Positions 34,788 to 43,823 are shown, numbered from the stretch's first letter. The stretch: DNA of 49,977 nt from Oscillospiraceae bacterium (GCA_022793095.1 JAAWCD010000057.1:1-49977), one strand, 5' to 3'. Numbers and translations: made by a program. The notes: generated by a model from the letters alone, not told the origin.

Positions 34788-35926
34788 CCGATGTACTTTT
34801 CCATAATATCCAGGGGCACCCGGCTTCCCTGCTCCTCGGCCACCTTCCGGAAGCCGTGCCGCTGGTAGAACCGCTGGGCCACCTCGTTGTCCGGCGCGCA
34901 CCGCAGCCGCAGGTAAGTCCGCCCCATGGGCCGGTAGGTGGAAACCGCCTGCCCCAGCAGCTGGACGCCCAGCCCCTTCCGCCGGTGCTCCGGCTTCATG
35001 TAACAGAATGGGATTCCGCCCACGCCCTTTTCCGCGTCCCGCTGGAAATCCATCTGCACCAGACCCGCCGGATGGTCTCCCTGCATGGCTGCCATGACCG
35101 CGCGGCGGTCGTGCTTTGCGTGCTCCCTCGCGTCCCGCAGGAAGCCGTCCCCATCAAAATACAAGAGGGACCCGTGAATGGACACCCAGGCGTCCTTCCG
35201 GCTCTCATAATAAAACTCCGCCTCCGTGTCAAGGTCCAAGGGCCGGAACCAAAGGTTTGCGTCTTCCTTTTTTCCGCTCTTTTTCCACCAGCTTTGACCG
35301 GCAAAGGTGGAGATTTTTTCGTCCAGATGGGAGTTGTCATTCTCAAAGACGATGGTTACGTTCTCCCCGTCCACCTCCAGGCAGGATACGCCGGTGTTGT
35401 CACAGTGGCCCACCTGGAACATCTCCTCCATGGGCAGGCCATGGAAACAGGTGAGCATGCTCAGAATGGCGGTGCCGTGGCTCACCGCCGCCACCGTCTC
35501 GCCTGGGTGGTTTTTGGCGATGCGGAAAATGGCCTCCACCATGCGTTTCCGCAAGCTTTCAAAGCTGTCGCCGTCCGGGGCCTGCCACTGGGCGGAGCCG
35601 GTGTCAAACAGATGGAGCCGTTCCGGGTCCGTGCGGGCGATTTCCCCCCAGGTGTGGTCCTCCCAGGCGCCCATGTTCACCTCCCGGAGCTGGCGGGTGG
35701 TGTGAAGCTCCAGGTTTTTAGGCTTGTACAGGGCTCCGGCAGTGGTTTTGGTGCGGTACAGGTCGCTGGAGTACACCGCGTCAAGGTGGATATCCCGGAA
35801 GCGCTCGGAAAGGGCCGTGATTTGCTTCAGGCCCTTTTCTGTCACAAGAGAATTGTACCAGCCGTGGATGCGGCGGTACAGGTTGCCTTCCGCCTCAGCG
35901 TGGCGGATGATGTAAATTCGGGTCAT
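34664..35926 (-). CDS. Histidine phosphatase (PGM-like)-GNAT acetyltransferase fusion
   Basis: 420 aa. Residues 1-200: phosphoglycerate-mutase-like histidine phosphatase with RHA at 8-10 (His9 is the phospho-acceptor), Glu and Arg contacts, and SHG with His150. Residues about 215-385: GNAT N-acetyltransferase, with the acetyl-CoA motif HRRKGLGVQLL near 317 and the C-terminal NEVAQRFYQRHGFRK pattern. The final 35 residues are three WEPGSG repeats and a Ser run, encoded by the 18-bp repeats antisense to the neighbouring gene, so the true end of the ancestral protein was probably near YIGYERT. The substrates of both halves are unknown. ATG 35926. Confidence 0.8.
   Translation of the reverse strand: MTRIYIIRHAEAEGNLYRRIHGWYNSLVTEKGLKQITALSERFRDIHLDAVYSSDLYRTKTTAGALYKPKNLELHTTRQLREVNMGAWEDHTWGEIARTDPERLHLFDTGSAQWQAPDGDSFESLRKRMVEAIFRIAKNHPGETVAAVSHGTAILSMLTCFHGLPMEEMFQVGHCDNTGVSCLEVDGENVTIVFENDNSHLDEKISTFAGQSWWKKSGKKEDANLWFRPLDLDTEAEFYYESRKDAWVSIHGSLLYFDGDGFLRDAREHAKHDRRAVMAAMQGDHPAGLVQMDFQRDAEKGVGGIPFCYMKPEHRRKGLGVQLLGQAVSTYRPMGRTYLRLRCAPDNEVAQRFYQRHGFRKVAEEQGSRVPLDIMEKYIGYERTWEPGSGWEPGSGWEPGSGVAETPSSSSSSERTPSPA
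34722..34775. repeat. Three tandem 18-bp repeats in overlapping coding ends
   Basis: Unit cccgagccgggctcccaa at 34722-34739, 34740-34757 and 34758-34775 (the third with two changes). It is a multiple of three, so both reading frames stay open: PEPGSQ on plus and WEPGSG on minus. Confidence 0.9.
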
Positions 35927-35978
35927 AACGGTTCAATCTCACTTTTAATATTTTATCCTGTTTCTCAAGAAAACGCCG

Positions 35979-36019
35979 CTTAAAGTTCTTTTTGGTTCTT
36001 TTTCTTTCAAGAAAAAGAA
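35979..36019. repeat. Copy of a dispersed hairpin element
   Basis: This 41-base stretch is identical at 40 of 41 positions to 42845-42885. It contains the stem ttctttttct with agaaaaagaa around ttca. It lies between pyrD and the phosphatase-acetyltransferase gene. Confidence 0.7.
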
Positions 36020-36028
36020 CAGAAAAAG

Positions 36029-36940
36029 CTACCAGGGCTTCACGCCGCCGGTCAGCTCGGAAACGCTGCGTAATCCCTGCCGTTCGGCAATCGCCGCCAG
36101 CTCGTCCCGCGCCCGGACCGGCGCGAAGGGGTCGGCAAAGCAGGCCGTGCCCACCGCTACGGCGGACGCGCCCGCCAGCATCAGCTGGGCCGCGTCCTCT
36201 CCCTTGGACACGCCGCCCATGCCCAGAATCGGAATTTTTACCGCGCCGGCAACCTCCCACACCATCCGGACCGCCACCGGCAGTACCGCCGGGCCGGACA
36301 TGCCGCCGGTGTTCATCTTCAAAATGGGCCTCCGCGTGTTCACGTCAATCCGCATGCCCCGCAGGGTGTTGATGAGCGAAACCGCGTCCGCCCCCGCCCC
36401 CTCCACCGCTCGGGCAATTTCCGTGATATCCGTCACGTTGGGCGACAGCTTCACCATCACCGGCACTGTGGAATGGCTCTTGGCCACCTCCGTCACCTCC
36501 GCCGCCAGCTCCGGCCGGGTGCCGTAGGCCAGGCCGCCCGCCTTCACGTTGGGACAGGAGATGTTCACCTCAATCATGTCCACCCCCGCCGCTGACAGCT
36601 TCTCGCACATCACGCCGTATTCCTCCGGCGTATTGCCCGAAATATTGGCGATGACTTTTAAATCATACTGCCGCAAAAAGGGTAAATCTTCCTCAATAAA
36701 CCCATCCACACCGGGGTTTTGCAGCCCCACGGAATTGAGCATCCCCATAGGCGTTTCCGCAATCCGCGGCGGCGGATTGCCCTCCCGGCGGTGGAGCGTC
36801 AGCCCCTTGGCGCAGATGCCGCCCAGCTCGCTCAGGTCGTAAAACGCCCCGTACTCACGGCCAAAGCCGAAGGTGCCGGAGGCCACCACAATGGGGTTCT
36901 TCAGCTCCACGCCCGCCAGGCTGACCTTCATCTCAGACAT
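36029..36940 (-). CDS. pyrD: Dihydroorotate dehydrogenase B, catalytic subunit
   Basis: 303 aa. FMN enzyme of class 1B, oxidising dihydroorotate to orotate with NAD via PyrK. Visible landmarks: SGTFGFG (21-27), KGLT (45-48), NSVGLQNPG (69-77) and NISCPN with the catalytic-loop Cys129. A phosphate-binding GGM/GGVSKGEDA segment lies near 233-245. ATG 36940 overlaps the pyrK stop (8 bases); the longer ORF start is inside pyrK. Confidence 0.94.
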   Translation of the reverse strand: MSEMKVSLAGVELKNPIVVASGTFGFGREYGAFYDLSELGGICAKGLTLHRREGNPPPRIAETPMGMLNSVGLQNPGVDGFIEEDLPFLRQYDLKVIANISGNTPEEYGVMCEKLSAAGVDMIEVNISCPNVKAGGLAYGTRPELAAEVTEVAKSHSTVPVMVKLSPNVTDITEIARAVEGAGADAVSLINTLRGMRIDVNTRRPILKMNTGGMSGPAVLPVAVRMVWEVAGAVKIPILGMGGVSKGEDAAQLMLAGASAVAVGTACFADPFAPVRARDELAAIAERQGLRSVSELTGGVKPW

Positions 36941-37706
36941 TCCAATCCACCTCCCCAGCGGCAAAAACCGGGCCGTCCTTGCACACATGCTTCATGGTTC
37001 CGTCCGCCATCTGTACCGCGCACCCCAGGCAGGCCCCTACGCCGCAGGCCATCCGCTCTTCCATGGACACCTGGCAGGGAACGCCGGCCTCCTCCGCCGC
37101 CTTCGCCACGCTCTTCAGCATGGGCTTGGGCCCGCAGGCCAGCACGCCGTCATAAGGCTGTTCCAGCGCTTTCCGAACCAGGGCGTCCACAAAGCAATGC
37201 TCCCCCAGAGTGCCGTCGTCAGAGCAGAGGAGGACCTGGCTTCCTGTCTCCTGAAACCGGTCAATCAGAATTGCCCGGTCCTTGGATCGAAAGCCCAGAA
37301 TGGAGGTGGTCCGCTCCCCTCCGGAGGCGGCGCAGCCCAGCAAGGGCGGCACGCCAATGCCGCCGCCTACCAGCAAATAGCGGCCGGTGTCCTCCATCTG
37401 AAACCCATTTCCCAGGGGTCCCAGCACGTCCAGAATGTCCCCGGCTGTCCGGCGGGACAGCCACTGCGTGCCCTCGCCCCGGACCTCAAAGACCAGGGAG
37501 GCCGTGTCCTGGGGCTCGTCCCACTGAACCAGGGCCACAGAAATCGGGCGGCGGAGGAGCTGATGGTCTCCGCATTTGATGTGGAGGAACTGGCTTCCCC
37601 GCAGGCCCTGCTGCTCCGCCAGTTTCCCCACTTCCAGCGTCATCCACCAGGTGGAAGGGTTGAGCCGGGCCATCTCAACCACCCGGCATTGCTGCTGTAC
37701 CGGCAT
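36933..37706 (-). CDS. pyrK: Dihydroorotate dehydrogenase B, electron-transfer subunit
   Basis: 257 aa. Ferredoxin-reductase fold with FAD motif RRPISVA (about 52-58) and an NAD-binding GGGIGVPPL loop (about 114). The [2Fe-2S] ligands are Cys221, Cys226, Cys229 and Cys242 (CX4CX2CX12C), exactly the PyrK spacing. It shuttles electrons between PyrD FMN and NAD. ATG 37706 follows aagggggg, 13 bases after pyrF. Confidence 0.95.
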   Translation of the reverse strand: MPVQQQCRVVEMARLNPSTWWMTLEVGKLAEQQGLRGSQFLHIKCGDHQLLRRPISVALVQWDEPQDTASLVFEVRGEGTQWLSRRTAGDILDVLGPLGNGFQMEDTGRYLLVGGGIGVPPLLGCAASGGERTTSILGFRSKDRAILIDRFQETGSQVLLCSDDGTLGEHCFVDALVRKALEQPYDGVLACGPKPMLKSVAKAAEEAGVPCQVSMEERMACGVGACLGCAVQMADGTMKHVCKDGPVFAAGEVDWNV

Positions 37707-37719
37707 AATTCAGCCCCCC

Positions 37720-38646
37720 TTATTCCTCAAAGGCCACATAGGCCCCGATATCGTCCCGCATGGCAATCGCCGCAGCTCGGGCCGCCTCCTGGAAGTCCAA
37801 GCCGTTCTTTCCCGTCTTCTGCCAGGCGCACATGATGCCCCGGGAGGAGTTGACAATGGCCCCGTGGCCCTTTTCATGGAACGCGCGGCGGACATCCTGG
37901 GCTGTCCCGCCCTGAGCGCCGTAGCCGGGAACCAGGAAAAACGTATGGGGCAGCTGAGCCCGGAGCTTTTCCAGCTCCTCGGGGTAGGTGGCTCCCACCA
38001 CCGCCCCGCAGCGGGTGTAGCCGTATTTCCCCTCAGTGCCAGCGCCCCACTGCTCCACCAGAGCGCCCATGGTCTCATAGACCGTCCGGCCGTCCAGTGT
38101 CCGGTCCTGGAGGTCGCCGGAGGAGGGATTGGAGGTCTTTACCAAAGCGAACAGCGCCTTGTCCTCCGCCTTGCAGGTCTCCAGGAAGGGTCTCACCGCG
38201 TCAAAGCCCATATAACCGTTGATGGTCACACAGTCCGCGTCAAAGGCGGCGCAGGAAGTGCCGCCGATTTTGGTCTTGCCCAGCCAGCCCTCGCTGTAGG
38301 CCGCGGCAGTGGTGCCGATGTCCCCCCGCTTGATGTCCGCGATGACGTACATGCCCTTCTTCCTGGCGTATTGGATGGTGTGCTCCAGAAGGGCCATGCC
38401 CTCCCAGCCCAGATTCTCATAATAGGCCGCCTGGGGCTTCACCGCGGGGACAATATCGCACAGGGCGTCAATGAGGCCCTTGTTGAACTGCCAAACCGCT
38501 TCCGCCGCGCCCCGGCGGCTCTCGCCGTGGGCAAAAAAGCTCTCCTGCCGGATGTGCTCCGGGACATACTCAATCCGGGCGTCCAGCCCGGCAACAGTGG
38601 GGTTCTTTCTGGCAATGATTTTTTCCTGCAATACGTCAAATGACAT
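37720..38646 (-). CDS. pyrF: Orotidine 5'-phosphate decarboxylase, type 2
   Basis: 308 aa. The catalytic D-x-K-R-x-D signature is visible in VIADIKRGDIGTT, with GLDARIEYVP near the N-terminus and a PGYGAQGGTA phosphate loop near 245. The length fits the long type 2 form. It converts OMP to UMP. ATG 38646 is chosen (gaggaag upstream) over an ATG 21 bases earlier. Confidence 0.94.
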   Translation of the reverse strand: MSFDVLQEKIIARKNPTVAGLDARIEYVPEHIRQESFFAHGESRRGAAEAVWQFNKGLIDALCDIVPAVKPQAAYYENLGWEGMALLEHTIQYARKKGMYVIADIKRGDIGTTAAAYSEGWLGKTKIGGTSCAAFDADCVTINGYMGFDAVRPFLETCKAEDKALFALVKTSNPSSGDLQDRTLDGRTVYETMGALVEQWGAGTEGKYGYTRCGAVVGATYPEELEKLRAQLPHTFFLVPGYGAQGGTAQDVRRAFHEKGHGAIVNSSRGIMCAWQKTGKNGLDFQEAARAAAIAMRDDIGAYVAFEE

Positions 38647-38723
38647 GTGGTTCTTCCTCTCTCTCAAAGGTCCGTCAGACCCAATTTAAGGTTCTTTATA
38701 TCTTTCCAAAAAAGAAGGGAAAG

Positions 38724-40004
38724 CTACGCTTTATCCTGATAAACAATCTCTCCGCCGATGATGGTGTACTTCACCTTCCCCCGGAGCCGGACCCCGCCGA
38801 AGGGCGTGTTTCTCCCCTTCGAGGCAAATTCCTCCGGCTTCACGGTCCAACGCTCATCCGGGTCGAAAATCAGAATGTCCGCATCCGCCCCCAGAGCCAG
38901 CCGCCCCTTGGGAATCCGTAAAATATTCGCCGGGTTGATGGTCATCTTCCGCACAATGTCCGACAGGCTCATCCGGCCCGTGTGGTACAGCTGCGTCAGC
39001 GTCAGCCCCAACGCCGTCTCCAGACCCACCATGCCGCTGGGCGCCTCCGTCAGAGGCCGCGCCTTCTCCTCCTCCGAGTGGGGCGCGTGGTCCGTGGCAA
39101 TGGCGTCAATGGTCCCGTCCTTCAGCCCGGCGATAATGGCGTCCACATCCGCGCTGGTCCGCAGGGGCGGATTCACCTTGGCCAGCGTTCCCTGCTTGAC
39201 TACCTCATCCTCGGTCAGCGTGAAGTACTGGGGGCAGGTCTCGCAGGTGATGGCTACCCCCTTCTTCTTGTACCGCCGGATCAAATCCACCGACCGGGCC
39301 GTGGACACGTGGCAGATGTGAACCGCCGTGCCTGTCTCCTCCGCCAGCATGGCGTCACGGGCGACCATCAGCTCCTCCGCAATGGCCGGCCGGCCCGGAA
39401 TTCCCAGCTGGCGGGACACCTTTCCCTCGTTCACCGCCCGGCCGTCCACCATGTTGGCGTCCTCACAATGGGATAAAATCGTGAGCTGATTCCGGGTCGC
39501 CCGCATCAGCGCGTCCCGCATCAGGTTGGCGTCCATCACCGGCAGTCCGTCATCGGAGAGGGCCACCGCGCCCGCGTCCCGAAGCGCCCGGGCGTCCGTC
39601 ATTTCCCGGCCCATCTGCCCCTTGGATACCGACGCAATGGGCCAGACGTGGACCCCGCAGCCCTGCCGGGCCCGGTCCCGCACGAAGGCCACCATCTCCG
39701 GGGTGTCAATGGCGGGCTTCGTATTGGGCATGCAGGCGATAGAGGTGAAGCCCCCCCGTGCCGCCGCCGCCGCGCCGGTGGCAATCTCCTCCTTGTAGGC
39801 AAAGCCCGGCTCCCGCAAGTGGACGTGCATATCCACCAGCCCCGCCGACACCACCAGCCCGGAGGCGTCCAGCACCCGGGCCATGGGCTCCTCCAAATGA
39901 CTCCCTATGACCGCCACCTTGCCGTCCTCTACCAAAATATCAATGATTCCGCCGATGCCCCCCACCGGGTCCACCAGCTTTCCCTGTTTGATGAGCAGCT
40001 TCAA
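38724..40004 (-). CDS. pyrC: Dihydroorotase
   Basis: 426 aa, the class I form. Zinc ligands are in DMHVHLREPG (near 57-66), HCEDANMVDG (near 177), HICHVST (near 230) and the catalytic ATDHAPHSEEEK (near 302). It cyclises carbamoyl-aspartate to dihydroorotate. It begins with TTG 40004 behind ggggtg and ends in TAG. It is the first gene of pyrC-pyrF-pyrK-pyrD. pyrB, pyrE and carAB are not in the window and must lie elsewhere. Confidence 0.94.
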   Translation of the reverse strand: MKLLIKQGKLVDPVGGIGGIIDILVEDGKVAVIGSHLEEPMARVLDASGLVVSAGLVDMHVHLREPGFAYKEEIATGAAAAARGGFTSIACMPNTKPAIDTPEMVAFVRDRARQGCGVHVWPIASVSKGQMGREMTDARALRDAGAVALSDDGLPVMDANLMRDALMRATRNQLTILSHCEDANMVDGRAVNEGKVSRQLGIPGRPAIAEELMVARDAMLAEETGTAVHICHVSTARSVDLIRRYKKKGVAITCETCPQYFTLTEDEVVKQGTLAKVNPPLRTSADVDAIIAGLKDGTIDAIATDHAPHSEEEKARPLTEAPSGMVGLETALGLTLTQLYHTGRMSLSDIVRKMTINPANILRIPKGRLALGADADILIFDPDERWTVKPEEFASKGRNTPFGGVRLRGKVKYTIIGGEIVYQDKA

Positions 40005-40049
40005 GATTTCACACCCCTACTTCCGGACCATGCCGGGATTCTTTGCTCC

Positions 40050-40078
40050 ATTATACCGTATCTCCGGCACTTTCGCAA
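40050..40078 (-). promoter_or_regulatory. Promoter of the pyr operon
   Basis: On the minus strand: TTGCGA (40078-40073), 17-bp spacer, TATAAT (40055-40050). The leader is only about 40 bases, with no room for a PyrR attenuator. Confidence 0.58.
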
Positions 40079-40113
40079 TGAAATTTCCGTAAACATTCGG
40101 CGGCCTGTAACCC

Positions 40114-40142
40114 TTGTGGACACCCCCTGGCCGTGTTATAAT
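40114..40142 (+). promoter_or_regulatory. Promoter of the PocR/AraC regulator
   Basis: TTGTGG (40114-40119), 17-bp spacer, TATAAT (40137-40142). A stem ttccgctcc with ggagcggaa (about 40169-40191) lies in the leader. Confidence 0.48.
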
Positions 40143-40220
40143 CAGATGGAAACGGGGATATCCCCGTTTTCCGCTCCCCAGGGGAGCGGAATCAACACTA
40201 GAGTACTGGGAGGAAGTCCG

Positions 40221-41087
40221 ATGAACGTCCTGTTTGATCAAAAACAGCTCTACCGGCTGGTTACAAACCTTCACGCACTCACCGGAATTGCCGCCAATAT
40301 CCTGGACCCCCAAGGCCGGGACATCAACCTCTTTGAAGGCCATCCACCCTTCTGTCAGGCCATCAACGCCCTGCCCGCGGGCCACCGGCGCTGCGTGGAC
40401 TGCGATGCCTGTAAAGTCCGGCATTACGACATGCCCGGCGGCTTTCAGTTCTATCGCTGCCACGCCGGGATCTGCGAGGCCGTCATGCCCCTGTACGACA
40501 AAAAGCGCCCCTTGGCCTACCTCATCTTCGGCTGTTATCTGGACGACTCCCCCCTGGAGGAGCAGTGGGATCGCAGCCGCGCCCTCCTGGACTGGTATCC
40601 TGGCGGGCCCGAGGCCCTCAGGCCCGCCTTCTTCCAGTTCCGGCAGTACAACCCCAGCCAGCTGAAGGCCTACGCCGAGCTTCTGGAGGCCCTGGCCGAC
40701 TACATCCAGCTCAAAGGCATGATCTCCACCGCTGAGCGCACCGACCTGCAAAAACTGGAGCTGTATCTCAACGACCACTACATGGAAAAGCTCTCCCTGG
40801 CCTCCATCTCCGCCCAGCTTCACATCGGACGAACCAAGCTCTGCCGCCTGGCCAAGGAGCTCTCCGGCGGGCACTCCCTCACCTATCTCATCGCCCAGCG
40901 CCGCATTGAAGCCGCCAAAACCCTGCTCCTGCAAAGCGACGCCTCCATCTCCGCCGTGGCCGACGCGGTGGGCATCAGCGACTACAATTATTTCTCCCGG
41001 GTCTTTCGGGCTTCCACCGGAATGACCCCCAGAGCCTTCCGGGAATCGGGCCGTCAAAGCGGGCAGTCTTTTGACCAAAATGGCTGA
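40221..41087 (+). CDS. PocR-sensor AraC-family transcriptional regulator
   Basis: 288 aa. Residues 5-165 form a PocR-type ligand-sensing domain with a Cys-rich core (Cys58, Cys61, Cys64, Cys80, Cys85; CVDCDACK and YRCHAGICEAVMP), which in this family can bind a ligand or metal. Residues 185-285 form two AraC helix-turn-helix motifs, with LASISAQLHIGRTKLCRLAK near 195-214 and ISAVADAVGISDYNYFSRVFRASTGMTPRAFR near 244-275. It sits immediately upstream of, and codirectional with, a carbohydrate-type ABC importer that it probably controls. ATG 40221 has ggagg upstream; the longer open frame is a pyrC shadow. Confidence 0.88.
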   Translation: MNVLFDQKQLYRLVTNLHALTGIAANILDPQGRDINLFEGHPPFCQAINALPAGHRRCVDCDACKVRHYDMPGGFQFYRCHAGICEAVMPLYDKKRPLAYLIFGCYLDDSPLEEQWDRSRALLDWYPGGPEALRPAFFQFRQYNPSQLKAYAELLEALADYIQLKGMISTAERTDLQKLELYLNDHYMEKLSLASISAQLHIGRTKLCRLAKELSGGHSLTYLIAQRRIEAAKTLLLQSDASISAVADAVGISDYNYFSRVFRASTGMTPRAFRESGRQSGQSFDQNG

Positions 41088-41098
41088 AAACGTTTCCG
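41085..41098 (+). promoter_or_regulatory. Cre-like catabolite-control site
   Basis: tgaaaacgtttccg at 41085-41098 fits the CcpA operator pattern TGNAANCGNWNNC, starting within the regulator stop codon and about 180 bases before the binding-protein gene. CcpA itself is not in the window, and a chance match is possible. Confidence 0.35.
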
Positions 41099-41279
41099 CA
41101 ATCCGTCCACTTTTCATACATTTTCCCTAACTATGTACGATAATGCTATATTCTGAACGATATCTCCTATTATTTGTATGCGGAACCAGATACAATACAG
41201 TCATGAACAGCGCGTTATCTCCTCATGCTGGCGCGTTGTTTCCCACAAATAGCATGATTGCTAAAAAGGAGGACCAGAA

Positions 41280-42650
41280 ATGAAAAAAGTTCTTGCACTG
41301 ATGCTTGCCATGGCAATGGCGCTGTCCCTGGCCGCCTGCGGCGGCGGCGGAGACAATCCCCCTCCGGCTGACAATCCCCCGGCTACCACGCCTGCGGGCA
41401 CTCCCTCTGACAGCACCCCGCCCAGCGATCCCGCTCCTTCCGGCGACAAGATCAACCTGAACGTTATCATTTCCCAGTACGGCAACTACACCCAGGAGTG
41501 GTGGCCCACCTTCGAGAAGGACTTTGAGGACACCTACAGCAACATCGACCTGAACATCGAAATTGTCTCCTGGAACGACCTGTACACCGTCGTCAGCACC
41601 CGGATCGGCACCGATCAGGCGCCTGACATTCTGAACATCGACACCTTCGCGGACTATGTGGCCGACGATCTGCTGGTTCCCGCGGAGGAGTACACCTCCG
41701 ACGAGCTGAAGGCCAAGCTGATCCCCAGCTTCTGGAGCGCCAACGAGCTGGACGGCACCGTTTGGGCCCTGCCCATCCTGGCGTCCTGCCGCGCTCTGTT
41801 CTGCAACATGGACCTGCTCAACGAGGCGGGCGTGACCGCGCCTCCCAAGACCTGGGATGAAGTGGACGCTGCCTGCCAGGCCATCAAGGACAAGTTCGGC
41901 GGCAGCATCGTGCCCTGGGGCCTCGACATTTCTCAGGATGAAGGCCAGGCTGCGTTCTCCTACTACACCTGGAACAACGGCGGCGGTTTCGTCGACGAGA
42001 AGGGTGATTGGGCGCTGAACAGCGAGGCCAACGTGGAGGCCATGAACTACATCAAGAGCCTGATTGACAACGGCTACTGCAACGCCAACCCCTATACCGA
42101 CACCCGCTATCCCCTCCAGGACGCCTTCAACGCCGGCTCTCAGGCCATGATGATCGGCGCCTGCAACATGATGAGCGCTGACAGCGAGGTCAATTATGTT
42201 GTCGCCGACCTGCCCACCCAGACCGGCACTCCCGTGGCCATGGGCGTGTGCGACCGTCTGATGGTGTTCGACAGCTCCGTCACCGCCAGCAAGAACAGCG
42301 ACGAGGCCGCCCGTCTGGATGCGGTTTCCAAGTTCTTCGACTTCTTCTATGACACCAACCGCTACTCCGAGTACATGGTGTTCGAGGGCTTCCTGCCTGT
42401 CACCACCGACTCCTCCGAACTGCTGTCCAAGAGCGCGGACCAGTTCGCCGTGGGCGGCACCGGCGCTCCTGGCGACAGCGAGTACTTCGCCAACTTCTCC
42501 TCCATCCTGCTCTCCTGCGACTTCTATCCCTCCAGCCGTTCCGAGTGGATTGATGTGAAGCAGGGCGTCATCGAGGCAGAGCAGCGCATCTGCCAGGGCG
42601 AGGATGCCCAGGCTGTGCTGGACGAGATCCAGGCCCGCGTTGCTGGCTGA
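41280..42650 (+). CDS. Carbohydrate-type ABC transporter binding lipoprotein (SBP family 1)
   Basis: 456 aa. Lipoprotein signal with lipobox SLAAC (Cys20), a Pro/Thr-rich tether (22-55), and then a family 1 solute-binding fold (LNVIISQYGNYTQEWWPTFEKDFE; IGTDQAPDILNIDTFADY; TWDEVDAACQAIKDKFGG). Such proteins usually bind oligosaccharides, polyols or glycerophosphates; the ligand is not readable here. There is no ATPase gene in the cluster, so it likely uses a shared MsmX-like ATPase. ATG 41280 follows aaggagga. Confidence 0.9.
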   Translation: MKKVLALMLAMAMALSLAACGGGGDNPPPADNPPATTPAGTPSDSTPPSDPAPSGDKINLNVIISQYGNYTQEWWPTFEKDFEDTYSNIDLNIEIVSWNDLYTVVSTRIGTDQAPDILNIDTFADYVADDLLVPAEEYTSDELKAKLIPSFWSANELDGTVWALPILASCRALFCNMDLLNEAGVTAPPKTWDEVDAACQAIKDKFGGSIVPWGLDISQDEGQAAFSYYTWNNGGGFVDEKGDWALNSEANVEAMNYIKSLIDNGYCNANPYTDTRYPLQDAFNAGSQAMMIGACNMMSADSEVNYVVADLPTQTGTPVAMGVCDRLMVFDSSVTASKNSDEAARLDAVSKFFDFFYDTNRYSEYMVFEGFLPVTTDSSELLSKSADQFAVGGTGAPGDSEYFANFSSILLSCDFYPSSRSEWIDVKQGVIEAEQRICQGEDAQAVLDEIQARVAG

Positions 42651-42681
42651 GTTCTTTCAGAATAGCCAAACCTAGGCGCTT

Positions 42682-42715
42682 AAAAGGGGCCGGACTGGGT
42701 CCGGTCCCTTTCATT
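42682..42715 (+). terminator. Attenuating hairpin after the binding-protein gene
   Basis: A 13-bp stem (42683-42695 with 42699-42711, one G-T pair) is followed by catttt, 33 bases past the stop. It probably lowers transcription of the downstream permeases relative to the binding protein. Confidence 0.6.
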
Positions 42716-42723
42716 TTCCCCCG

Positions 42724-42886
42724 CTTTCTTGAAAGAAAGCTTGGCAAAGAACTTTATGCTGGTTCTACTTCGGACGCCGCGGACCTGTAGGGCCCGATGA
42801 CCCCATCGGTCTGCACTTCTTGGGAACCTCCGCATTATCGCCAGCTTAAAGTTCTTTTTGCTTCTTTTTCTTTCAAGAAAAAGAAG
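42724..42886. repeat. Inverted-repeat element (MITE-like)
   Basis: About 163 bp. The left end (42724-42762) and right end (42841-42886) are imperfect inverted repeats: ccagc, taaagttcttt and tttctttcaagaaa occur at the right and their complements at the left. The centre has GC-rich stem sequence (gggcccgatgaccccatcgg). The right end is 40/41 identical to 35979-36019 and shares its core with the element at 30180-30290. It lies within an operon and ends 18 bases before the permease ribosome site. Confidence 0.6.
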
Positions 42887-42908
42887 AGAGAAGAAAGGAG
42901 GCGGCGCA

Positions 42909-43823
42909 ATGGCAAAGCAGCCGAAACCGCCGGTCACCATCCGCCGCAGGTTAAGAGGGGCGGAGCCCTACCTTTGGATGCTGCCCAGTATGCTCCTGAT
43001 GGCTGTGATGATCCTCATCCCCATCTTCACTGTGTTCCGGTACTCTGTGTCTGAAATCAGCCGCTCAGGCCGGATTAAGGGCTTCAACGGCCTGGAAAAT
43101 TTCAAGGATGTCGTATCCTCTCCCAACTTCTGGCATACCCTGACCAACACGCTGGTGTGGACCGTTGTAGTGGTGGGCTTCTCCACGGTCATCGGCTTCG
43201 TGCTGGCTCTGGTGCTCAACCAGAAGTTCCCCGGCCGGAAGCTGATTCGGGCCCTGGTGATTTTCCCCTGGGCCACCTCCCTGATTATTCAGGCTGTCAT
43301 CTGGAAGTACATCATTAACGCCGATTACGGCTCCCTCAACGTCATCCTCACCAAGCTGGGGCTCATTGACCACTTCATCAACTGGACATCCACAGCGGAG
43401 GCGTTCTTTGCCTGGGAATGCTGGGTGGGTATCTTCGTGACCGTGCCCTTTGTCACCTTCTGTGTCCTTTCGGGCCTGCAAAGCATTGACAGCTCTTACT
43501 ATGAGGCCGCGGAAATTGACGGGGCCACCTTCTGGAACAAGATGTTCAAGGTCACGCTTCCCCTGGTCCGGCCCAGCCTCACCGTGTCCACGGTGCTGAA
43601 CATCATCTATGTGTTCAACTCCTTCCCCATCATCTGGACCATCTCCAAGGGCGACCCGGCGGACAAGACCCACACCCTGGTCACCTACCTCTACAAGCTG
43701 TCCTTCACCAACAACCGGGCCGGACAGGCCGCGGCGGTCTCCGTCATCGGCTTCGTCATTCTGGCTATCTGCGCCAGCATCTACATGATTATGTCCCTCC
43801 GGGGAGAGGAGGCTGACCAATGA
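42909..43823 (+). CDS. ABC transporter permease, MalF-like
   Basis: 304 aa with six hydrophobic segments and an EAA loop (EAAEIDGATFWNKMFKVTLPLVRPS near 216-240). It begins with a basic cytoplasmic N-terminus (KQPKPPVTIRRRLRGAEP). It forms the channel with the next gene. ATG 42909 follows aaaggagg; the frame is open further up into the repeat element, but without a site. Confidence 0.92.
   Translation: MAKQPKPPVTIRRRLRGAEPYLWMLPSMLLMAVMILIPIFTVFRYSVSEISRSGRIKGFNGLENFKDVVSSPNFWHTLTNTLVWTVVVVGFSTVIGFVLALVLNQKFPGRKLIRALVIFPWATSLIIQAVIWKYIINADYGSLNVILTKLGLIDHFINWTSTAEAFFAWECWVGIFVTVPFVTFCVLSGLQSIDSSYYEAAEIDGATFWNKMFKVTLPLVRPSLTVSTVLNIIYVFNSFPIIWTISKGDPADKTHTLVTYLYKLSFTNNRAGQAAAVSVIGFVILAICASIYMIMSLRGEEADQ

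Noticed and set aside
39648..40220. Longer start for the PocR/AraC gene
   Set aside because: The extension overlaps pyrC antisense and the promoter. ATG 40221 has a good ribosome binding site.
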